In this document: positions 6,605 through 9,839 of the stretch, one piece after another
Layout: the number at the start of each line of letters is the position of its first letter
How positions within the stretch are numbered: the stretch's first letter is position 1
Source of the DNA: Candidatus Hydrothermota bacterium
GTDB taxonomy: Bacteria > Hydrothermota > Hydrothermia > B15-G9
Assembly (NCBI GenBank): GCA_003645975.1
Contig: QNDP01000029.1
Coordinates: forward strand, 1 to 9,839
Reading direction: 5' to 3'
Length of the DNA stretch: 9,839 nt
The notes under the pieces: model-generated
Databases searched by the model: none
Told to the model about the DNA's origin: nothing
Seen by the model: only the letters and a program-made list of their open reading frames with translations
Translations under genes and position numbers: made by a program

Positions 6605-7623
6605 AGGTAATAGCCAGACTTCCAAATTGGGTTGGGGACTTGGTGCTGGCCACGCCGTTTGTCCATGCACTTCGTGATGCATTTCCAGATGCCGAAATAA
6701 CCGTCGTTGGGCGCAGACCGGCTCTGGAACTTATCGAGTCAAACCCTTTTGTTGACCGGATCATTCCGATACGGCGGCGTGGCATAACAGAAGCGAAAAA
6801 CATCAGGGATCAAGGTCCGTTCGACATAGGCTTCGTGCTCCCTCCGTCCTTCTCATCCGCCGCCTTCCTGACGCTCGTCGGCGCTGAACGACGCATCGGA
6901 TACGAGACCGATAGGCGCGGCTCACTCCTGACGGATGCACTGCCAGAACCCGTCGGTGTTATACACCGTGCGGACTCCTATCTGAAGCTGATCGAACATG
7001 TTATCGGACGGAATCAACTTCACATGGCCTATCACACCGAGATCCATCTGACTGACAAAGATTTCGTTAAAATCAACGACATCCTGCCGAATCTGAAGAG
7101 GCCGCTCATCGTGTTGAACCCGAATTCAGAGGCTCCATCGAGGCGCTGGCCACCGATCTACTGGATTGAACTCGGCAAAGCACTGTGTCAGAAGGATGTG
7201 TCGATAATCCTCGTTGGAGGTCCGTTCGATGTTACACGGACTCGCAGAATAGCACACGAGATCGGATGCGATCGCGTCATAAACCTCGCCGGGCAGCTCC
7301 ACTTGAGGGAACTTGCGGCGCTCCTCTCGTCCGCCGACCTTGTGGTCTCAAATGACACAGGGCCGATGCACATCTCCTACACCGTGGGCACGAAGACGAT
7401 AGCCCTGTTCGGTGCGGGCGACGAGCGTGTTACAGGACCGTATCGTTCGCCTGATGTCGCCATCGTGATGCGTGCTCCCGATGTCCAATGTGCTCCTTGT
7501 GGCAAAAATTACTGTCCGCTCAATCACAAAAGATGCATGTGGGAGCTTAAGCCAGACCTTGTCCTTGCAAAAATTGAAGAGATCCTTATGGACGAGAAAT
7601 GGAAAGCGAACGAACACTCCTGA
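6601..7623 (+). CDS. glycosyltransferase family 9 (ADP-heptose:LPS heptosyltransferase, WaaF-like)
   Basis: A 340-residue GT-B-fold enzyme of the family that adds heptose from ADP-heptose to lipopolysaccharide core at the cytoplasmic face of the inner membrane. The N-terminus has R-L-P-N-W-V-G-D-L-V-L-A-T-P, with D13 at the catalytic-base position of WaaC/WaaF. The nucleotide-sugar site is the family hallmark S-N-D-T-G-P-M-H-I-S (250-259), preceded by L-V-G-G-P (204-208) and N-L-A-G-Q (228-232). Near the C-terminus a cysteine cluster (C297, C300, C305, C312; C-A-P-C then C-P-L-N-H-K-R-C) matches the pattern common in WaaF-type members. The start is GTG 6601, overlapping the upstream stop by 4 bases, with AAGG about 12 bases before it. 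The 3' end overlaps the ABC ATPase gene by 25 bases. The donor could be another sugar nucleotide; family membership is secure. Confidence 0.9.
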   Translation: MKVIARLPNWVGDLVLATPFVHALRDAFPDAEITVVGRRPALELIESNPFVDRIIPIRRRGITEAKNIRDQGPFDIGFVLPPSFSSAAFLTLVGAERRIGYETDRRGSLLTDALPEPVGVIHRADSYLKLIEHVIGRNQLHMAYHTEIHLTDKDFVKINDILPNLKRPLIVLNPNSEAPSRRWPPIYWIELGKALCQKDVSIILVGGPFDVTRTRRIAHEIGCDRVINLAGQLHLRELAALLSSADLVVSNDTGPMHISYTVGTKTIALFGAGDERVTGPYRSPDVAIVMRAPDVQCAPCGKNYCPLNHKRCMWELKPDLVLAKIEEILMDEKWKANEHS

Positions 7624-8381
7624 AATTCGTCGCCGTCTTCTCAGGTTACAATGGTCTCCACATCATCCGAAATCTCACCTTCTCGGTGAAAGAGGGGCAG
7701 TTCTGGGCGGTTATGGGGCCTAACGGCTCCGGAAAGACCACACTTCTGCGGACGGCGATCGGAGAGATTCCAGCGGACAGCGGAACCACTCTACTCGACG
7801 GACGCCCGATAAGCGAATGGGATCGAACGGAGATAGGCCGACTTGTCGCCTATGTTCCGCAGGACATGGTGATAAATCCTGCCATGCAAGTCTTTGAATA
7901 TGTGTCTCTTGGCCGTTATCCCTACATCGGCGCTTTCAGATCGCTCAGCGACAAAGACCGATACATCGTGGAACGCTCACTGGAACAGGTCGATGCCCTG
8001 CCTTTGAGAAATCGATTCCTTTCGGAACTTTCGATGGGCGAACTCCAACGGATCAGGTTGGCAAGGGCGCTGGCACAGGAACCGAAGCTTCTGATCCTCG
8101 ACGAGCCGCTCGCCCACCTCGACCCTTCCCATCGATTTGAAGTGCTCAAGTTCCTCAGCGACCTGACCGAAGTGGGCATATCAATCCTTGCGGCCATCCA
8201 CGAAATCGAGATGGCCTACCCTTACATAGACCATGTGATCTTTTTGACGAAAGACCATTCCAACATAGTGGGGCACAAAAACGAGAAATTTAACGAGGAG
8301 ATAGTTCGTCAGGTCTTCGATGTGGAAAGCAAATTTTTTATGAACAGGCTTGTGCTTCTGCCGAAGGAGAGTTCCGAATAG
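7599..8381 (+). CDS. ABC transporter ATP-binding protein (FecE/FepC/BtuD type)
   Basis: A complete 260-residue nucleotide-binding subunit that would hydrolyse ATP at the inner membrane to drive transport. All motifs are present: Walker A G-P-N-G-S-G-K-T-T (40-48), Q-loop Q88 in V-P-Q-D-M, signature L-S-M-G-E (144-148), Walker B L-L-I-L-D-E-P with E169, D-loop L-A-H-L-D (171-175) and switch H201. The stretch E-Y-V-S-L-G-R-Y-P-Y (100-109) is typical of the iron-siderophore/cobalamin importer branch. The signature is L-S-M-G-E rather than L-S-G-G-Q, a tolerated variant in this branch. No FecCD-type permease or solute-binding protein is present, and the gene is last in its operon, so its partners must be elsewhere. 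ATG 7599 lies inside the GT9 gene (25-base overlap) without a strong ribosome-binding site, consistent with coupled translation. Confidence 0.9.
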   Translation: MESERTLLKFVAVFSGYNGLHIIRNLTFSVKEGQFWAVMGPNGSGKTTLLRTAIGEIPADSGTTLLDGRPISEWDRTEIGRLVAYVPQDMVINPAMQVFEYVSLGRYPYIGAFRSLSDKDRYIVERSLEQVDALPLRNRFLSELSMGELQRIRLARALAQEPKLLILDEPLAHLDPSHRFEVLKFLSDLTEVGISILAAIHEIEMAYPYIDHVIFLTKDHSNIVGHKNEKFNEEIVRQVFDVESKFFMNRLVLLPKESSE

Positions 8382-8389
8382 ACGAAAAT

Positions 8390-9391
8390 CTATGTCCTCG
8401 AATCTGTTGGGACTTTATCGGGCTGGGAACCTTTGCAGTTGTCAACCGTGTGGTCTTTGTCCCTGTGTCCGTTCAATATCTCCATAGCCTTTTCGATGTC
8501 CTTACGGATCTGTGCCTTGAGTTCCTGAAGTGATGGAAATTTACACTCATCTCGAATTCTTTCGTAAAACTCGATTGTTATGGGTTTTCCGTAAAGTTCA
8601 CCGCCGTCGTAGTTTGGAATATGGAGCTCTATCTGCATATCCGACGGCTTATTCGACACGGTCGGGCGATGCCCTATGTTCAAAACTCCTTTGTGCTCAG
8701 AGCCATCGAGTATTGCAATGACGGCATAGACCCCTTTGGCCGGCTTAACCTTTTGGGGATGCGTTTTGATGTTCGCTGTCGGAAATCCGAGTTTGCGGCC
8801 GAGTCCATGCCCTTTAATCACTTCTCCGACGATGCGATAGGGATGCCCTAAGAGAAGCGAGGCCTTTCTGACATTGCCCTCAGCGACGAGTTTCCTGATC
8901 TTCGTCGAACTCACGACTTCGCCCTCGATTATCACCGGCGGGATGATCGTCAGAGCGAACCCCCATTTGTCCAGATTGCGCGCCAAGAATGCGGTGTCGC
9001 CCTCGCTGTTCCGTCCAAACTTGTGGTTGAAACCCATGACAAGGCGGCAGGCTTTGAGTCCCTTCAAGATGATCTCCTCGATGAACTCCTTTGGGGTTAA
9101 GTTGCGCACATCCTCAAAGTCCAGAAGCAGGATGTAATCGATGCCGTATTTAGCAACCTCGTCTATTTTTTCATCCAATGTCATCAAAATCCCGTAAGGA
9201 GTTCGCTTCAGTAATACCTTTGGCGGAATTTTGAAGGTTACAACGACACTTTTTGCCTTGTGGATAGTGGCCTCACGCAATATTTCTTCGAGCAGCACTC
9301 TGTGTCCGAGATGGATGCCATCGAATCCGCCGACCGTCACGCAAGACCGCTCGTTAAGTGGCAAATCTTTCAGTTCAAGGACTTTCATCAT
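8390..9391 (-). CDS. ribF: bifunctional riboflavin kinase / FMN adenylyltransferase
   Basis: A 333-residue enzyme that phosphorylates riboflavin to FMN and adenylates FMN to FAD in the cytoplasm. The N-terminal adenylyltransferase domain has G-G-F-D-G-I-H-L-G-H (21-30, the HxGH motif), V-V-V-T-F (49-53), V-M-G-F-N-H-K-F-G (118-126) and S-S-T-K-I-R (161-166). The C-terminal kinase domain has G-L-G-R-K-L-G-F-P-T-A-N-I (196-208), G-V-Y-A-V, N-I-G-H-R-P-T (238-244) and the conserved glutamate E255 in I-E-L-H-I, then E-L-Y-G-K. The last 25 or so residues are a polar tail beyond the domain. I chose ATG 9391 rather than the longer frame from 9451: its ATGA overlaps the stop of lptG and AAGGTG lies about five bases upstream. 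ATG 9388 is an equal alternative. Its 3' end faces the ABC ATPase gene 8 bases away. Confidence 0.95.
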   Translation of the reverse strand: MMKVLELKDLPLNERSCVTVGGFDGIHLGHRVLLEEILREATIHKAKSVVVTFKIPPKVLLKRTPYGILMTLDEKIDEVAKYGIDYILLLDFEDVRNLTPKEFIEEIILKGLKACRLVMGFNHKFGRNSEGDTAFLARNLDKWGFALTIIPPVIIEGEVVSSTKIRKLVAEGNVRKASLLLGHPYRIVGEVIKGHGLGRKLGFPTANIKTHPQKVKPAKGVYAVIAILDGSEHKGVLNIGHRPTVSNKPSDMQIELHIPNYDGGELYGKPITIEFYERIRDECKFPSLQELKAQIRKDIEKAMEILNGHRDKDHTVDNCKGSQPDKVPTDSRT

Positions 9392-9839
9392 CTGTGCACC
9401 TTCACCATGAGATAAAGCCCTACGATGAGAAAAAGGCCGTTGGGTGTCCATGCAGCCAGCAAAGGCTTCAACCGTCCGACTTCACCTAACACTTTGAACA
9501 CCTGAAGGATGTTCCAATAGATGAACGAGAGGGCGACCGCTATGCCGAACCCGTACGCCCTGCCGTGCCCCCTCATAGACGCAGCAATAGGCAGTGCAAA
9601 TATCAAGATGACGAAGTTTATAAACGGGAACGAAAATCTCGTTTGGAACTCGACGAGTGCCTCCGTCGCATCGAGTCCGGCTTTCTTAAGGGTAGAAATG
9701 TAATTTTTAAGGGCGGTCAGGTTCATCTGAGTCAGGTCATATCGCGCCTTCATAAGGTCAAAAGGCGAATCAGTTATGTCCCTGAAGTCCATTTTTCTGA
9801 ACGAGATAGCCGCAAACTCCTCCCCGTTTTCGGAGAATC
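9388..9839 (-). CDS. lptG: LptF/LptG-family LPS export permease, C-terminal part (5' end off window)
   Basis: About 150 C-terminal residues; the frame is open to the right edge (F-S-E-N-G-E-E-F-A-A-I-S...), so the start lies outside the window. The sequence fits the YjgP/YjgQ family: the end of the periplasmic domain with L-K-N-Y-I-S-T-L-K-K-A-G-L-D, then R-F-S-F-P-F-I-N-F-V-I-L-I-F-A-L-P-I-A. A glycine-rich loop (M-R-G-H-G-R-A-Y-G-F-G-I) follows, then a helix ending Y-W-N-I-L-Q-V-F, the segment L-K-P-L-L-A-A-W-T-P-N, and a last helix before the short basic tail K-V-H-R. These proteins, with the LptB ATPase, extract LPS from the inner membrane and feed it to the LptC-A-D bridge. The L-A-A-W-x-P-N motif is typical of both LptF and LptG, so the choice of LptG is less certain. 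It overlaps ribF by 4 bases and shares its transcript. Confidence 0.85.
   Translation of the reverse strand, partial: FSENGEEFAAISFRKMDFRDITDSPFDLMKARYDLTQMNLTALKNYISTLKKAGLDATEALVEFQTRFSFPFINFVILIFALPIAASMRGHGRAYGFGIAVALSFIYWNILQVFKVLGEVGRLKPLLAAWTPNGLFLIVGLYLMVKVHR

Noticed and set aside
9392..9451. Longer ribF start at 9451
   Set aside because: It adds 20 residues not expected in RibF and overlaps the lptG C-terminus by 64 bases; the ATG at 9391 has a ribosome-binding site and a typical ATGA overlap.

Overview
The window looks like chromosomal DNA from an uncultured, Gram-negative bacterium of the FCB group or a neighbouring candidate phylum (WOR-3 / Cloacimonadota / Marinimicrobia-like). 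This is inferred from gene content, not from a database match. The evidence is two C-terminal type IX secretion (T9SS) sorting domains, outer-membrane beta-barrels including a FadL/OmpP1 type, a lipoprotein, an ADP-heptose-type glycosyltransferase and an LptF/LptG-type LPS export permease. Base composition is moderate. Most genes are tightly packed and several overlap.

Layout from left to right. (1) The C-terminal part of a DUF401 membrane protein (+ strand, cut by the left edge) converges on wecB (-), and their 3' ends overlap by 12 bases. (2) rpmI (ribosomal protein L35, -) lies upstream of wecB with its own TATAAT box. Its usual partners infC and rplT are absent. (3) At 2205-2935 (+) are two T9SS sorting tails with no secreted passenger in front of either, most likely gene remnants. 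(4) A two-gene minus-strand operon (4979 to 3042) encodes a FadL/OmpP1-like barrel and a small second barrel-like protein. (5) A plus-strand operon (5225 to 8381) encodes a transglutaminase-like lipoprotein, a GT9 heptosyltransferase-family enzyme and a FecE/BtuD-type ABC ATPase. The genes overlap by 4 and 25 bases, which suggests translational coupling. (6) On the minus strand, lptG (cut by the right edge) overlaps ribF (FAD synthetase / riboflavin kinase), which converges on the ABC ATPase gene with only 8 bases between.

The theme is envelope biogenesis: UDP-ManNAc synthesis (WecB), LPS-core-type glycosylation (GT9), LPS export (LptG), outer-membrane transport (FadL-like) and a periplasm-facing transglutaminase fold. 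RibF and L35 are housekeeping genes. I see no CRISPR array, tRNA, rRNA, transposase, phage gene or defence system. The parts most worth a second look are the 1.9-3.0 kb junction (isolated rpmI, palindrome, two orphan sorting tails) and the lipoprotein-GT9-ABC operon. Neither is proof of a new system.
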